Shown: positions 1 through 9,370, numbered from the stretch's first letter. The stretch: 64,000 bases of DNA from Haloarcula japonica DSM 6131 (GCF_000336635.1 NZ_AOLY01000042.1:77745-141744), one strand, 5' to 3'. Numbers and translations are program-made. Notes: a model not told the origin generated them from the sequence alone.

Positions 1-834
1 AGTAACACGGCACAGGTGGTGCTCGGTGCCGAAGAAGCCCTCAAAGGGAACAAATCAACCCTCAACGGTGTCGATCAGCCTGACGCTACACTGACCGATG
101 TTTTCTCAATCGCCGACCGGCGGACGGGCTTTATTGGGGACGGGTTGCCGGCGGAGAATGCTGACGATGCAGAGGGTGTTCCGGCAGATAAGGTCCCAGA
201 GGACGCGCCGCTGTTTATGGGATTCAAATCGGGATTCAAAAAGAACCAGGCCAGTGAAGATCGCGTGACAATCCAGTCGGGGCCGTTCGCCGGTGGAACG
301 ACCCAGCACATCTCCAAGCTCCAGCTCAATCTCAATCAGTGGTACAATCAGGACGATCGCTGGCAGCGTGAGGCGAAGATGTTCTGTCCGTACCACGCCG
401 AGAACGACGTAATCGAGGGCGCTGGAGACAATCTCGGAACCAGCAGCAAAATCGACGACTGTCAGCCAACGGATGAGACGGCCCGCGAGATGGGCGTCGT
501 CGGTCACTCCCAGAAATCCGCCCGCGCTCGCGATGACGATGACTCGCCTCTCATCCTTCGGCGCGACTTCGATTCTACCGACGGTGAAACCGCCAGCCTC
601 CACTTCCTTGCGCTCCAGCGACGGATCACCGACTTCGTCGACACGAGAGAAGCGATGAATGGCACTGACGTCACCGAGCAGTCGGCCGTCGGTCAGCGAA
701 ACAACAACGGCATCCTGCAGTACATCCGAACGGAGCGTCGCGGTAATTTCCTCGTCCCCCCACGGTCGTTGCGTTCGCTGCCGCCTGCGCGACCGGTCGA
801 GAACGCACAGGAGGTGACGCATGAATCGTCGTGA
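1..834 (+). CDS. DyP-type peroxidase-like protein, C-terminal part (5' end outside window)
   Basis: The reading frame is open from the first base, so the N-terminus lies off the window. The visible residues match the C-terminal half of the DyP/EfeB heme peroxidase fold: a GGTTQHISKLQLNLNQWY strand-helix segment, then a GHSQKSARA segment whose His (bases 505-507) fits the proximal heme ligand, followed by ILRRDFDS and LHFLALQRRITDFVDTREAMNG, typical of the family end. Haloarchaeal homologues are Tat-exported and sit in iron-related loci. It overlaps the next gene by 14 bases, which implies translational coupling. Heme binding and substrate are inferred from the family. Confidence 0.75.
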   Translation, partial: SNTAQVVLGAEEALKGNKSTLNGVDQPDATLTDVFSIADRRTGFIGDGLPAENADDAEGVPADKVPEDAPLFMGFKSGFKKNQASEDRVTIQSGPFAGGTTQHISKLQLNLNQWYNQDDRWQREAKMFCPYHAENDVIEGAGDNLGTSSKIDDCQPTDETAREMGVVGHSQKSARARDDDDSPLILRRDFDSTDGETASLHFLALQRRITDFVDTREAMNGTDVTEQSAVGQRNNNGILQYIRTERRGNFLVPPRSLRSLPPARPVENAQEVTHESS

Positions 835-1882
835 CGTGCTTCGGGCGGTCGGGGGCACGTCACTCGTGGGGCTCGCGGGGTGTACCGGCCTGTTTGAGAC
901 GCGGTCAGCGCGGGCACCACCGCTCCCCGAGAACCGCCCGGACGCAGTCTACTATCCGACCCACTACGAGGGCATGAAAATGCCCGGAATGAAGGAACAG
1001 GGCGGGTACAGTTGTGCGCTCACGTACTCGTATGCGCACCGGTTCTGGCTGATGAAGCCGAATGGGATCACGAAGGTCGAGATTCAATCCGAAGATTCGA
1101 TTCACCTGATGCCGGTCGTTTGGGAGACACAGACGGGGATCATCCCACCCGATATCAATCCACAGCTCACGATTACACAGGACGGCGAGCAGGTCGACCA
1201 GTTCGCACCGTGGCCGATGCTCTCCCAGCCGATGGGGTTTCACTTCGGCGATAACGCACAGCTCCAGGGCGACGGCACATACACTGTCGAGGTCAGCATC
1301 GGCGGGCCGTCGACGCGACGGACGGGGTCGCTGGCCGAGAATCAGGGGAACGCCTCGTTCACGTTCGAGTTCGAATTCAGCGAATCGACGCTCAACGAGA
1401 TCTCGTATACGGACATTCCCGACGACAGAGAAGGCACGAAGGGTGCTGTCGACCTGATGGACATGGAGATGTTACCGAGTTCGCAAGTGCCGACACCGGA
1501 CGCGCTCCCGGGGGACGTTCGTGGCTCGGGGACGAGTGGGGACGCGAAGTTCGTGGTTACGATCCTCGAAGACGCGTCACGTTTCGGTGGGGACGAGGAG
1601 CAGAGGTATCTCGCTGTTTCTCCGCGCACACCCTACAATCGAACGATGCTGCCGATGATGTCGCTTTCGGGAACACTGCACCGTGACGGGATGTCAGTGT
1701 TCGACGGAATTCTACAGGCAACCATCGATCCAGAGCTCCGCTATCACTACGGAGCGACGGTCGCAGATGTACAGACGGGAGATGAGCTGACGATCACGGT
1801 CGATTCGCCCCCACAAACAGCTCGCCATGAAGGATACGAGACAGCCTTCGTTGATATGCCAGATGTGCAGGTGACGTTGTAG
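821..1882 (+). CDS. P19/Tp34-like lipoprotein, haloarchaeal DUF7350-type (first copy)
   Basis: This is a 353-residue exported lipoprotein. It starts with a twin-arginine motif (RRDVLR) and an LAGC lipobox at Cys21, so it should be anchored outside the membrane. The segment MGFHFGDNAQLQGDGTYTVEV resembles the HYGxN...GxGxY region of the P19/Tp34 periplasmic Fe/Cu-binding family. Other likely metal-ligand stretches are EGMKMPGM and DLMDMEM. It is coupled to the upstream DyP-like gene and is followed by a paralogue at 2112. P19 proteins assist ferrous iron uptake in bacteria; a similar role here is inference. The DUF number is from memory. Confidence 0.7.
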   Translation: MNRRDVLRAVGGTSLVGLAGCTGLFETRSARAPPLPENRPDAVYYPTHYEGMKMPGMKEQGGYSCALTYSYAHRFWLMKPNGITKVEIQSEDSIHLMPVVWETQTGIIPPDINPQLTITQDGEQVDQFAPWPMLSQPMGFHFGDNAQLQGDGTYTVEVSIGGPSTRRTGSLAENQGNASFTFEFEFSESTLNEISYTDIPDDREGTKGAVDLMDMEMLPSSQVPTPDALPGDVRGSGTSGDAKFVVTILEDASRFGGDEEQRYLAVSPRTPYNRTMLPMMSLSGTLHRDGMSVFDGILQATIDPELRYHYGATVADVQTGDELTITVDSPPQTARHEGYETAFVDMPDVQVTL

Positions 1883-1922
1883 TTCCAAAGGTGTCTTTAG
1901 AATTCCAACCGAAGCCAAATCT

Positions 1923-2009
1923 ATGGAAGAGAAGCACCTCCTACTGGCGACGTTACTTGGCGTTGTCTCACTCCTGGTACTCACCGGATTCGTCGTTCGC
2001 TTAGCGTAG
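1923..2009 (+). CDS. 28-residue single-span membrane mini-protein
   Basis: A short ORF with an ATG start encodes a charged head (MEEKH), about 17 hydrophobic residues and a final Arg-Leu-Ala. That is the layout of a single transmembrane helix with the N-terminus exposed. It lies in the same direction between two P19-like lipoprotein genes, 40 bases after the first. It may be a small accessory subunit of that locus. No family is recognised, and an ORF this short could be chance, although the hydrophobic composition supports it. Confidence 0.45.
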   Translation: MEEKHLLLATLLGVVSLLVLTGFVVRLA

Positions 2010-2111
2010 ACAGTCACAGAATGGCCGAGGCTGGCAGTTACAGAAACCCCCGGTTGACGACAGCGAGGTCGACTCAATGAATCTACCAAACATAGTATCT
2101 CAGAGGAGAAC

Positions 2112-3182
2112 ATGAATCGGAGAACGTTTCTCAAACAGGGGACTGCTCTCTCGGGGGGCCTGGTACTGTCTGGTTGCCTGGGGCGGCTCGGATTCGAGAC
2201 GCAGTCTGCATGGCGTGATCCACCGATCGTGGAGGATCGACCTGACGCGGTCTACTATCCGGCAATCATCGAAGGGATGGGAATGTACGGAACGACGACG
2301 GCAGGCAGTCTCGGATTTGCACTGATGCACTCCTTCCCGCACCGTTTCTGGAACCTCACTGGCTCACGAAAGACGAAAGTCGTCGTTCAGTCGGATGATT
2401 CGGTGCATCTGATGGCGAGTGTCTGGGACACCGAGACGGAGACGATCCTCCCGGTCGACGTCTCTGTCGAAATCAGTAACAGCGACGGTCGAGTGTCCTC
2501 GACCAACCTCTGGCCGATGATCTCGCCGAATATGGGGTTCCACTACGGCGACAATATCGCTCTCCCGGGGGAAGGACAGTACGATGTGACGCTCCAGGTT
2601 GGCCCGTTGCAGACAGCTCGTACGAGTCCATTCAACGGGCGATTTACAGAGGGACAGTCTGCCACGATGCAGTTCACGTTCGATACGGATGAGACGTACA
2701 ATTTGGAGATTCGCCGGTTAGGGGACAAAGCAGGCACCCGTGGGACAGTCGATCTAATGGATATGGAAATGATTCCTGAACCGGTCGTGCCGACAAAATC
2801 CGAGCTTCCCGGTCGACTACTCCACGAAGGGCAATCCGGTGACGCAACGATGCTGGTTGCTCTCGTTGACGGTGACCATCGGTTTAGTGATACTGAAGGA
2901 CCCTTCCTAATCGTTTCTCCACGCACACCCTACAATCGCGTGATGCTCCCGAGGATGGCTCTTTCAGCAACACTCGACCGTGGAGGGGATACAATCACAC
3001 AAGGGACACTCCAAGCGTCCCTTGATCCTGACCTCGGGAGTTTCTATGGGATGGGTATTGATGAACTCAAGACTGGCGATACGGTCAGAATCACTGTAGA
3101 GACACCACCCCAACTGGCGCGCCACGACGGCTACGAAACCGCGTTTCTCGACATGGACCCGATTGAGTTCACTGCCGAGTGA
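2112..3182 (+). CDS. P19/Tp34-like lipoprotein, haloarchaeal DUF7350-type (second copy)
   Basis: A 356-residue paralogue of the protein at 821. It has a Tat motif (RRTFLK) and an LSGC lipobox at Cys22. Shared signatures include RPDAVYYP near the N-terminus, MGFHYGDN, GTVDLMDMEM and SPRTPYNRVMLPRM. The P19-like HYGDN...GEGQYDVTL segment is closer to the bacterial pattern than in the first copy. It probably binds a transition metal outside the membrane. The tandem arrangement suggests gene duplication with possible specialisation. Its stop is about 60 bases from the convergent gene at 3243. Confidence 0.7.
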   Translation: MNRRTFLKQGTALSGGLVLSGCLGRLGFETQSAWRDPPIVEDRPDAVYYPAIIEGMGMYGTTTAGSLGFALMHSFPHRFWNLTGSRKTKVVVQSDDSVHLMASVWDTETETILPVDVSVEISNSDGRVSSTNLWPMISPNMGFHYGDNIALPGEGQYDVTLQVGPLQTARTSPFNGRFTEGQSATMQFTFDTDETYNLEIRRLGDKAGTRGTVDLMDMEMIPEPVVPTKSELPGRLLHEGQSGDATMLVALVDGDHRFSDTEGPFLIVSPRTPYNRVMLPRMALSATLDRGGDTITQGTLQASLDPDLGSFYGMGIDELKTGDTVRITVETPPQLARHDGYETAFLDMDPIEFTAE

Positions 3183-3242
3183 TCTTTCTGGTTGAGTTCT
3201 GACCTTAGTGTGCGATCCGTTGTTCTCTCGAAACCACCAGAA

Positions 3243-4754
3243 TCAGGGTAGATATGGGGGCGTCGCTCCTGGAAGTGAGAGAATCCAGAGGCTAATAACG
3301 GTGTACCCGATCATCACACCGATGAACGGGTACTGGCTCCGGATTGCGACGAGACGACTCGAGAAGAGTTCGTAGGCGGTCGCGTGCGCTGCCCAGATAG
3401 CGAGGAGATGCCCGATGAGCACGTAGGCGATACTCAAACCCTCGAACCACCCAGGTGGAGACAATGTCAGGGGATTCGCTGGGGGCGACAGTGGAGAGAG
3501 AATTGCCATGCCTAGAGCCGGACTGAGGGATACAGCCAGTCCGGTGTAGTGGGCGAGGTGATATCCCGCTGCGATGGCCAATAGCGAGGGTGCAAACCGA
3601 AAGGCGATACGTTTCGCTGTGATGTATGTCCCGGTCCGTCGCCGAGAGAGTACGCCCGCATACCAATACGCGGCGAAGAAAACGACGTAGCCACTGACGA
3701 AAAGGAGTGTGTAGATGAGGATCGCACGAATCTGTACGGCTCCCACTCCAATATTGGAGAGGCTGACGAGTGCCTCGGTAGTTGCTGCGCCCGTCTGCGT
3801 CGTGATGAAGCCGCTGTACGTGAGCTCCCAAATCAGCGCAATGACGAACGCAACATCGGAGGTGTCCGTGATTAAGTCTGAGTCAGTCAGGTCGCTACCG
3901 GGCAGTTTTACAGTGAGCTTCCCGTCCCGCCGTTTTACAGGGGCGACAGCCCCGAAAAATCGGAACAGGACGGATAACGGATCTGCGTTCTCGAACCACG
4001 CGTCAGGACCGAAGAGTACTGCGCCTGCGATTGTGACGGCACTGTAGCCGAGGATCGCAAGCGAAAGAATTGACGGAATCGTGCTGACAGGGAAAATCAC
4101 CTCAATCCACACAAGGAGTAATAGGCCACCGACAGCTGGCCATCGGGCTAATTCTCTTGGATACGTTCTGTGTCCAGCTGGGAGAAGCGAGACGATCCCT
4201 CGCCAGGGGTTCAGTGCTGGCCAAACGTTCCCTCCAAGATACGTAAGCATCGGCAAGCCCGCTCGAACGACGACAAATGTGACGAGAATGGTGAAGCTTG
4301 CTGTCGGGAGCTGCGGTCCGGTCAGTCCGAGATACACTGCCAGTCCAAGGACGACAATCCCAAAACTACGTCCGATCCATCGAATCGGTGTCCACCAGTC
4401 GTCGACCGTCGGACCGGGGAGTGACCAGTTGTGGAGATAGCGGATAAAGGCTCGATCAGTAACGAAGCTCGCAAGTAGGGCAGAGGCGCCGATCGTGGCG
4501 CCGCCAGTGGCAAGATACAGCCATCGGGGAACGGCAAGGGTATCCCGAGGCTGCTTCGAGAGCGTCATCCCGTTACCGGCAGCGACTGTTTCGGTAAACA
4601 GCGTCAGTATCGAGACCCAGAGTACAAACTGTACGAAGAGTCTGAGCTTCGTGTTCGAGACGACCCAATGACGAAGCCTCGACCCTGGACCTGACTCTAT
4701 GTGTACCTCTTCGCTTGCCCCGGTGTTCGTATCTGAGTCAGGCAAAGATAGCAT
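3243..4754 (-). CDS. Polytopic membrane protein of unknown function
   Basis: About 503 residues with roughly ten to twelve hydrophobic segments and no signal peptide. The motif NVWPALNPWRGI in the first half and TLSPPGWFEGLSIAYVLIGHLLAIWAAHATAYELF near the end stand out, but I do not recognise a family. I chose the ATG at 4754 (MLSLPDSD) over an upstream in-frame start because it overlaps the end of the zinc-finger gene at 4738 by only 17 bases, consistent with a two-gene operon. The location suggests a link to the iron/metal locus, but no substrate can be assigned. Confidence 0.65.
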   Translation of the reverse strand: MLSLPDSDTNTGASEEVHIESGPGSRLRHWVVSNTKLRLFVQFVLWVSILTLFTETVAAGNGMTLSKQPRDTLAVPRWLYLATGGATIGASALLASFVTDRAFIRYLHNWSLPGPTVDDWWTPIRWIGRSFGIVVLGLAVYLGLTGPQLPTASFTILVTFVVVRAGLPMLTYLGGNVWPALNPWRGIVSLLPAGHRTYPRELARWPAVGGLLLLVWIEVIFPVSTIPSILSLAILGYSAVTIAGAVLFGPDAWFENADPLSVLFRFFGAVAPVKRRDGKLTVKLPGSDLTDSDLITDTSDVAFVIALIWELTYSGFITTQTGAATTEALVSLSNIGVGAVQIRAILIYTLLFVSGYVVFFAAYWYAGVLSRRRTGTYITAKRIAFRFAPSLLAIAAGYHLAHYTGLAVSLSPALGMAILSPLSPPANPLTLSPPGWFEGLSIAYVLIGHLLAIWAAHATAYELFSSRLVAIRSQYPFIGVMIGYTVISLWILSLPGATPPYLP

Positions 4755-5004
4755 ACATGAATAGAAGACCGAAGTACAGGAGCACGAGGGCTCCAAGCGC
4801 TTTCAGACGGAGTGTACGCAACTCGTCTTCTTCGTCTGCTCGGGCAGAGAGGAATGCGTCCTCCTCGTCGTCATCCAGCTCTTGGGGATGTTCTAAGCCT
4901 TTGTGGAGGACGAGGCGGTCGGTCGTCGGGAACGGATGCCCACAGTAATCACACTCCCCTGCAGGTGAGTCACGCCGTGGAACCGTAGTGCCTTCGTATG
5001 ACAT
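4738..5004 (-). CDS. C2H2 zinc-finger protein with C-terminal membrane helix
   Basis: 88 residues. A C2H2-type finger is formed by Cys18, Cys21, His34 and His39 (C-x2-C-x12-H-x4-H). An acidic, Arg-rich linker follows, and the protein ends in one hydrophobic helix (ALGALVLLYFGLLFMYAIFA). The finger should face the cytoplasm with the tail in the membrane. It is the first gene of a probable operon with the large membrane protein that overlaps its 3' end. Similar short zinc-finger/membrane proteins are common in haloarchaea, but their role is unknown. Confidence 0.65.
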   Translation of the reverse strand: MSYEGTTVPRRDSPAGECDYCGHPFPTTDRLVLHKGLEHPQELDDDEEDAFLSARADEEDELRTLRLKALGALVLLYFGLLFMYAIFA

Positions 5005-5125
5005 ACTCTCGAAAGCTGTTATTCGGCCGTAGGCCAGTCAGCGTTGAAACCGTTCTGGTTCGACGTTCGAACTTCTCCGCTCGCGTATCGACCTACGTGG
5101 CGTCATCAATGGCCAGAATGGTCGG

Positions 5126-5275
5126 TTACAACAGATCTGCTAGCGAAGAACGAAGTTGTCCAAACGCTCCCTTTGACAGCGTGGAAGTAGTCTTTTGTTC
5201 AGAGTGGTTGTCTTCGACTGGAGACTGACTCTCCGTTTCTCGCTCTTCTTCGTAGGCGTCGCAGTAGATGCACAT
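5126..5275 (-). CDS. Small CxxC protein, hypothetical
   Basis: A 49-residue ORF starts with ATG and the sequence MCIYCDAYEEERETESQ, giving a CxxC pair at Cys2 and Cys5 followed by a very acidic stretch typical of halophile proteins. It lies upstream of and in the same direction as the zinc-finger membrane protein at 4738, separated by about 120 bases. The acidic composition and early CxxC support a real gene, possibly a small zinc or redox protein. No family is recognised. Confidence 0.4.
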   Translation of the reverse strand: MCIYCDAYEEERETESQSPVEDNHSEQKTTSTLSKGAFGQLRSSLADLL

Positions 5276-5485
5276 AAAAAAGAGTAGGCAGAGCGTCTCT
5301 ATAAAACCATTTGACCGTAAGATGGGATAGCGCGGAGAATCGGGACTAAGCAGTATTACCAGCTTCAGACTGTGAGGTTATACCGCACCAATATTAACTA
5401 ACGGCTGAATTACAGCCATTTTCTATTAACTATAGGGGTATCAATAACAGCCGATTTATTATATCGTGAAGCTCAACTCGAGATA

Positions 5486-5890
5486 ATGAGCGATTCCGAA
5501 GACACGGATTCAACCTTCACGGGAGCGAGTCCATGGCCACTCTTTGTCGCTATTGGATTTGCTCTCTCGGAGGTCGGTGTCGTTCTCGGCCTTCGTCCTG
5601 TCTCTGTTGCGGGACTGTTGTTGTTCGTCGGATCTGTTGCTGGCATTCTCACAGAGGCGGAGTATATTACTGAACCAGCGAAAGCAGCAGGTGTTCAAGG
5701 ATTCGTCCTCTTCGGCATCGGTATCTTGCTGATCACACAGAACCAGACCGGGACGACAATCCGCGGTCAATCGATTGCGATCGCTGGTATCCTGTGTCTC
5801 GTTGGTGCACTTGTCTGGGTAGGCTTCGTTCGAAGGAAGACCCGCGCAACGGTATCGACAGCAGAGACGTCGGAAACAACATCTGATTGA
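5486..5890 (+). CDS. Four-helix membrane protein, haloarchaeal DUF7541 / 'cox cluster' type
   Basis: 134 residues: a short acidic N-terminus, four hydrophobic segments and an acidic Thr/Ser-rich tail. The SPWPLFVAIGFALSEVGVVLG opening and the GxxxxLTEAEYITE loop after helix two match a small protein usually seen in haloarchaeal cytochrome oxidase gene neighbourhoods; the DUF number is from memory. No catalytic residues are visible. A second small membrane gene follows at 5911. An oxidase-assembly or regulatory role would be guilt by association only. Confidence 0.6.
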   Translation: MSDSEDTDSTFTGASPWPLFVAIGFALSEVGVVLGLRPVSVAGLLLFVGSVAGILTEAEYITEPAKAAGVQGFVLFGIGILLITQNQTGTTIRGQSIAIAGILCLVGALVWVGFVRRKTRATVSTAETSETTSD

Positions 5891-5910
5891 GTTTCAGTAA
5901 CAAACTATCG

Positions 5911-6099
5911 ATGGAATTCGATAACACGAAAACGGTAATCGCGTTCGGGGTCCTGCTCACCCTCATAATTGGTGGGACGATGATGAGTCCGACGAGCAAA
6001 AGTACAGTCATGATGGTGAGCGTCGGCCTCGTCGTGTTTGGAGTCTTTACGCTCTTCCTCGAGGTCAAACACGGTGAGTATCGAGCAAACCATACTTAG
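5911..6099 (+). CDS. Two-helix small membrane protein, haloarchaeal DUF7333-like
   Basis: 62 residues from the ATG at 5911. The N-terminus MEFDNTKTV, two hydrophobic segments and the C-terminal signature EVKHGEYRAN define it. A paralogue at 18630-18815 shares MEFD at the start and MKHGEFRA at the end, and this comparison fixes the start against the longer TTG-initiated frame at 5887. It follows the 5486 gene by about 20 bases and is probably co-transcribed. Function unknown; both copies lie near genes linked to oxidase or copper metabolism. Confidence 0.6.
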   Translation: MEFDNTKTVIAFGVLLTLIIGGTMMSPTSKSTVMMVSVGLVVFGVFTLFLEVKHGEYRANHT

Positions 6100-6225
6100 G
6101 TCTGCATTTGAGATGAGACAACGGCCGAGTTAATAATATAGGGCAAAGTATTTATTAGGTATTGGCAGAAAATGGGTGTTTTATAGCAGTCGATTTAATA
6201 AATGTGTAGTGGCTAGGGGAGAGTG

Positions 6226-8910
6226 ATGACCTCCCCCGACGACGATTCCCACAACAGGAGTGGTGAGCCACCGGATCGCGCCCACGAACACGAAGAAGGG
6301 TCCCACGAGCATAGTCACACGCATGACCACGACCACAGTGATCACGAACACGCCCAACACACAGAACAGGGCGTCGACGACGTTTCTCCACCCATAGACC
6401 AAGGGGACGTTGCACAATTCGCGGTCCCGGAGATGGATTGTCCATCCTGTGCAGGAAAGGTAGAGAACAGCGTCGAAAAACTGGACGGAATCCGCAGCGT
6501 CGACCCGCAAGTGACGAAAGGGACGCTGACCGTTTCATACGACGGCGAACAAACGAGTGCCACCGCGATTGCTAATCGGGTCGAAAAGGCCGGGTACACC
6601 GTGGAGGACACCGGCGAAGTGTCCTCGAAATTCACGGTTCCGGAAATGGATTGCCCGTCGTGTGCTGGCAAAATCGAGAACGCTCTCGAGAGGGTCGAGG
6701 GAATTACAACATTCGAAACCCAGCCGACGACCGGAACCGTCGTCGTCACGTACGATTCTTCGAGGACTGGAGAAGCCGATATCATCGGCGCTATCGAACG
6801 TGCCGGGTACAAGGTTACAGACACGTCGAGCGACGAATCAGGACGGCAGGACCCGACTGAGGAACGCGAGAGCATCTGGACGAGTCCACGAGCACTCAAG
6901 ACGTGGATCAGCGGTGGATTCGTCGCTCTCGGCTTGCTCTTCGAGTTCTTCCTGACCGGGCAGAATGTACAGCTTGCAAGCCTTCTCGGAACGGAGCTGC
7001 TCGTCGCCGACGTACTGTTCCTCGTTGCCGTCGCGTCCGGTGGTCAGGAGATCTTCCGCAACGGCTACTACTCCGCTCGGAATCTGAACCTCGATATCGA
7101 CTTCCTGATGTCGGTGGCTATCCTCGGAGCACTCGTTGCGAGCCTCGCCTTCGGTGAGGCGCTCTACTTCGAGGCGGCCACCCTCGCGTTCCTGTTCAGT
7201 ATCGCCGAGCTGCTGGAGCGGTACTCGATGGATCGCGCTCGGAACTCGCTCCGGGAGTTGATGGACCTCTCACCGGATGAGGCAACCGTCAAACGGGACG
7301 ATACCACGGAGACAGTTCCTGTCGACGAGGTCGCTGTCGGCGACGTGGTCGTCGTCAAACCGGGGGAGAAGATCCCGATGGACGGAACCGTCGTCGACGG
7401 TGAAAGCGCCGTCAATCAGGCACCCATCACAGGCGAAAGCGTACCCGTCGACAAGACGATGGGAGATGAGGTATACGCCGGCACGATCAACGAAGAGGGC
7501 TATCTTGAGGTAGAGGTTACCTCTGAAGCCGGTGATAACACGCTCTCGCGAATCGTGGAGATGGTCGAGGATGCCCAGTCGAACAAGACCGAGCGCGAGC
7601 AATTCGTCGAACGCTTCTCAACGTACTACACGCCAGTCGTCGTTGCCTTCGCCATTTTGACGACGGTGGGAAGCCCGTACGTTCTCGGCACGACCTGGCC
7701 CACGGCCGTCGTCTACGGGTTGACGTTACTGGTACTGGCCTGCCCGTGTGCGTTCGTCATCTCGACACCCGTGTCCGTCGTGTCGGGAATTACGAGCGCC
7801 GCGAAGAACGGCGTCCTGATCAAGGGCGGCAACCACCTCGAAGCGATGGGGGCCGTCGACGTCGTCGCCTTCGACAAAACGGGGACGCTCACGAAAGGTG
7901 AGCTCACCGTCACTGACGTCGTTCCATTAAACGAAAATTCGGAGGAAGACGTCCTCCGGTGTGCCCGCGGGCTCGAACAACGGAGCGAACATCCCATCGG
8001 CGAGGCGATCGTCGCTGAGGCCGGCAGCATGGGAGTCGCCGAGCGCGAGATCGATGATTTCGAGAGCATCACCGGCAAGGGCGTCCGGGCCGACCTCGAC
8101 GGGACGCCCCACTTCGCTGGCAAGCCGGGGCTGTTCGAGGAGCTGGGATTCGACCTATCACACGTCCACGCGACCACTGACGGCGGTGTCGTCACCCAGA
8201 CAGCTCGGCAGATATGCGACCGGAACAACTGCCTCGACCTTCTCGACGAGACCGTTCCCGAACTCCAAGCAGAAGGGAAGACCGTTGTCCTCGTTGGAAC
8301 CGAAGACGAACTCGAAGGCGTCATCGCAGTCGCCGACGAGATCCGACCCGAAGCGAAGCGAACAGTGACGCGACTCAAGCAACTCGGCGTCTCCCGAACG
8401 GTGATGCTGACGGGTGACAATGAGCGGACTGCCCGCGCGATCGCCGAACAGGTCGGCGTCGACGAGTACCAGGCCGAATTACTCCCCGAGGACAAGGTGA
8501 CGGCGATCGAGGAGCTCGTCGAGGAGTACGACGGCGTTGCGATGGTCGGTGACGGCATCAACGACGCACCGGCGCTCGCCACCGCCACAGTCGGCGTGGC
8601 GATGGGGGCTGCCGGGACTGATACCGCATTGGAGACCGCCGACATCGCCTTGATGGGTGATGACCTCGCAAAGCTCCCGTACCTCTACGAACTCGCACAC
8701 GATGCGAACGGGGTCATCCGACAGAACATCTGGTCGAGTCTCGCTGTCAAAGCCGGGCTGGCAGTCGCAGTCCCGTTCGGATACGTCCCGATCTGGCTCG
8801 CCGTCCTCGCTGGCGATGCCGGAATGACGACGGCCGTCACCGGGAACGCGATGCGACTCTCTCGAATCACGCCGGAGACAGACACCGAAACCAGCGCTTC
8901 GGAGGGGTAA
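6226..8910 (+). CDS. P1B-type heavy-metal ATPase, Zn/Cd/Pb class (ZntA/CadA-like)
   Basis: An 894-residue efflux pump. The first 45 residues are rich in His-Glu and His-Asp pairs. Two HMA domains follow, each with MDCPSCA (Cys72/75 and Cys143/146). The membrane part carries the CPC metal site at 506-508, the phosphorylated DKTGT Asp at about 550, TGES, SEHP and GDGINDAP. The last segment contains AGDAGMTTAVTGNAMRL, whose Asp matches the zinc-class (P1B-2) signature. I prefer the ATG at 6226 over the preceding GTG. It heads a four-gene run with 8912, 9371 (CDF exporter) and 10309. It likely exports Zn(II), Cd(II) or Pb(II). Confidence 0.9.
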   Translation: MTSPDDDSHNRSGEPPDRAHEHEEGSHEHSHTHDHDHSDHEHAQHTEQGVDDVSPPIDQGDVAQFAVPEMDCPSCAGKVENSVEKLDGIRSVDPQVTKGTLTVSYDGEQTSATAIANRVEKAGYTVEDTGEVSSKFTVPEMDCPSCAGKIENALERVEGITTFETQPTTGTVVVTYDSSRTGEADIIGAIERAGYKVTDTSSDESGRQDPTEERESIWTSPRALKTWISGGFVALGLLFEFFLTGQNVQLASLLGTELLVADVLFLVAVASGGQEIFRNGYYSARNLNLDIDFLMSVAILGALVASLAFGEALYFEAATLAFLFSIAELLERYSMDRARNSLRELMDLSPDEATVKRDDTTETVPVDEVAVGDVVVVKPGEKIPMDGTVVDGESAVNQAPITGESVPVDKTMGDEVYAGTINEEGYLEVEVTSEAGDNTLSRIVEMVEDAQSNKTEREQFVERFSTYYTPVVVAFAILTTVGSPYVLGTTWPTAVVYGLTLLVLACPCAFVISTPVSVVSGITSAAKNGVLIKGGNHLEAMGAVDVVAFDKTGTLTKGELTVTDVVPLNENSEEDVLRCARGLEQRSEHPIGEAIVAEAGSMGVAEREIDDFESITGKGVRADLDGTPHFAGKPGLFEELGFDLSHVHATTDGGVVTQTARQICDRNNCLDLLDETVPELQAEGKTVVLVGTEDELEGVIAVADEIRPEAKRTVTRLKQLGVSRTVMLTGDNERTARAIAEQVGVDEYQAELLPEDKVTAIEELVEEYDGVAMVGDGINDAPALATATVGVAMGAAGTDTALETADIALMGDDLAKLPYLYELAHDANGVIRQNIWSSLAVKAGLAVAVPFGYVPIWLAVLAGDAGMTTAVTGNAMRLSRITPETDTETSASEG

Positions 8911-8911
8911 G

Positions 8912-9349
8912 ATGGGTGCAGAGAATGAGGGAAACGCAACATCCCATACGGAGGCAGATCAGCAACGATACCCGTTCGGACTCTCGTCTCCGCAGTTTGC
9001 CGTCCTCGTTGTGCTCATTGGGCTCATCGGGCCCGGTTTGTTGGTATACACCTTCGAACAGGCGAACCTCTCTGCAGTTGCTGACCTCGTGTGGATCGTC
9101 GGCTATGGCACAACCGTATTTGTGGTTTGGTTCATCTGGCTTCGTCCGCTCGATTTCGCGGGCTCCTCCGCCCAAGATACATCACTCTCCGAAGAATCGG
9201 AGCGGTCCAAACCAGAACCGGAGGGAGCCGATGAGGAGATTACCTCTTCGGATAGCACTGAATCAACGGCGCAGGATTCGATGGTGACGAGTGAAGACGG
9301 GGCCCAGGAATCTACCCAGGAACAACCGGAATCCTCAGATTCGAAATAG
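8912..9349 (+). CDS. Two-helix membrane protein with long acidic tail, hypothetical
   Basis: 145 residues starting one base after the ATPase stop, so almost certainly co-transcribed. A polar N-terminus precedes two hydrophobic helices (about residues 29-47 and 56-76). The second half is a low-complexity Ser/Glu/Asp-rich tail with no Cys and little His. It may be an accessory factor to the zinc-type ATPase or the CDF exporter on either side. No family is recognised and no ligand site is obvious. Confidence 0.6.
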   Translation: MGAENEGNATSHTEADQQRYPFGLSSPQFAVLVVLIGLIGPGLLVYTFEQANLSAVADLVWIVGYGTTVFVVWFIWLRPLDFAGSSAQDTSLSEESERSKPEPEGADEEITSSDSTESTAQDSMVTSEDGAQESTQEQPESSDSK

Positions 9350-9370
9350 AACCCCCTCTAATGTGAACTT

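Noticed and set aside
106..858. Long minus-strand frame opposite the DyP-like gene
   Set aside because: It is an antisense shadow; the plus frame has the peroxidase motifs and coupled downstream start.
4998..5228. 76-residue plus frame upstream of the zinc-finger gene
   Set aside because: Its composition is Ser/Arg-rich like an antisense shadow; the minus-strand CxxC ORF explains the region better.
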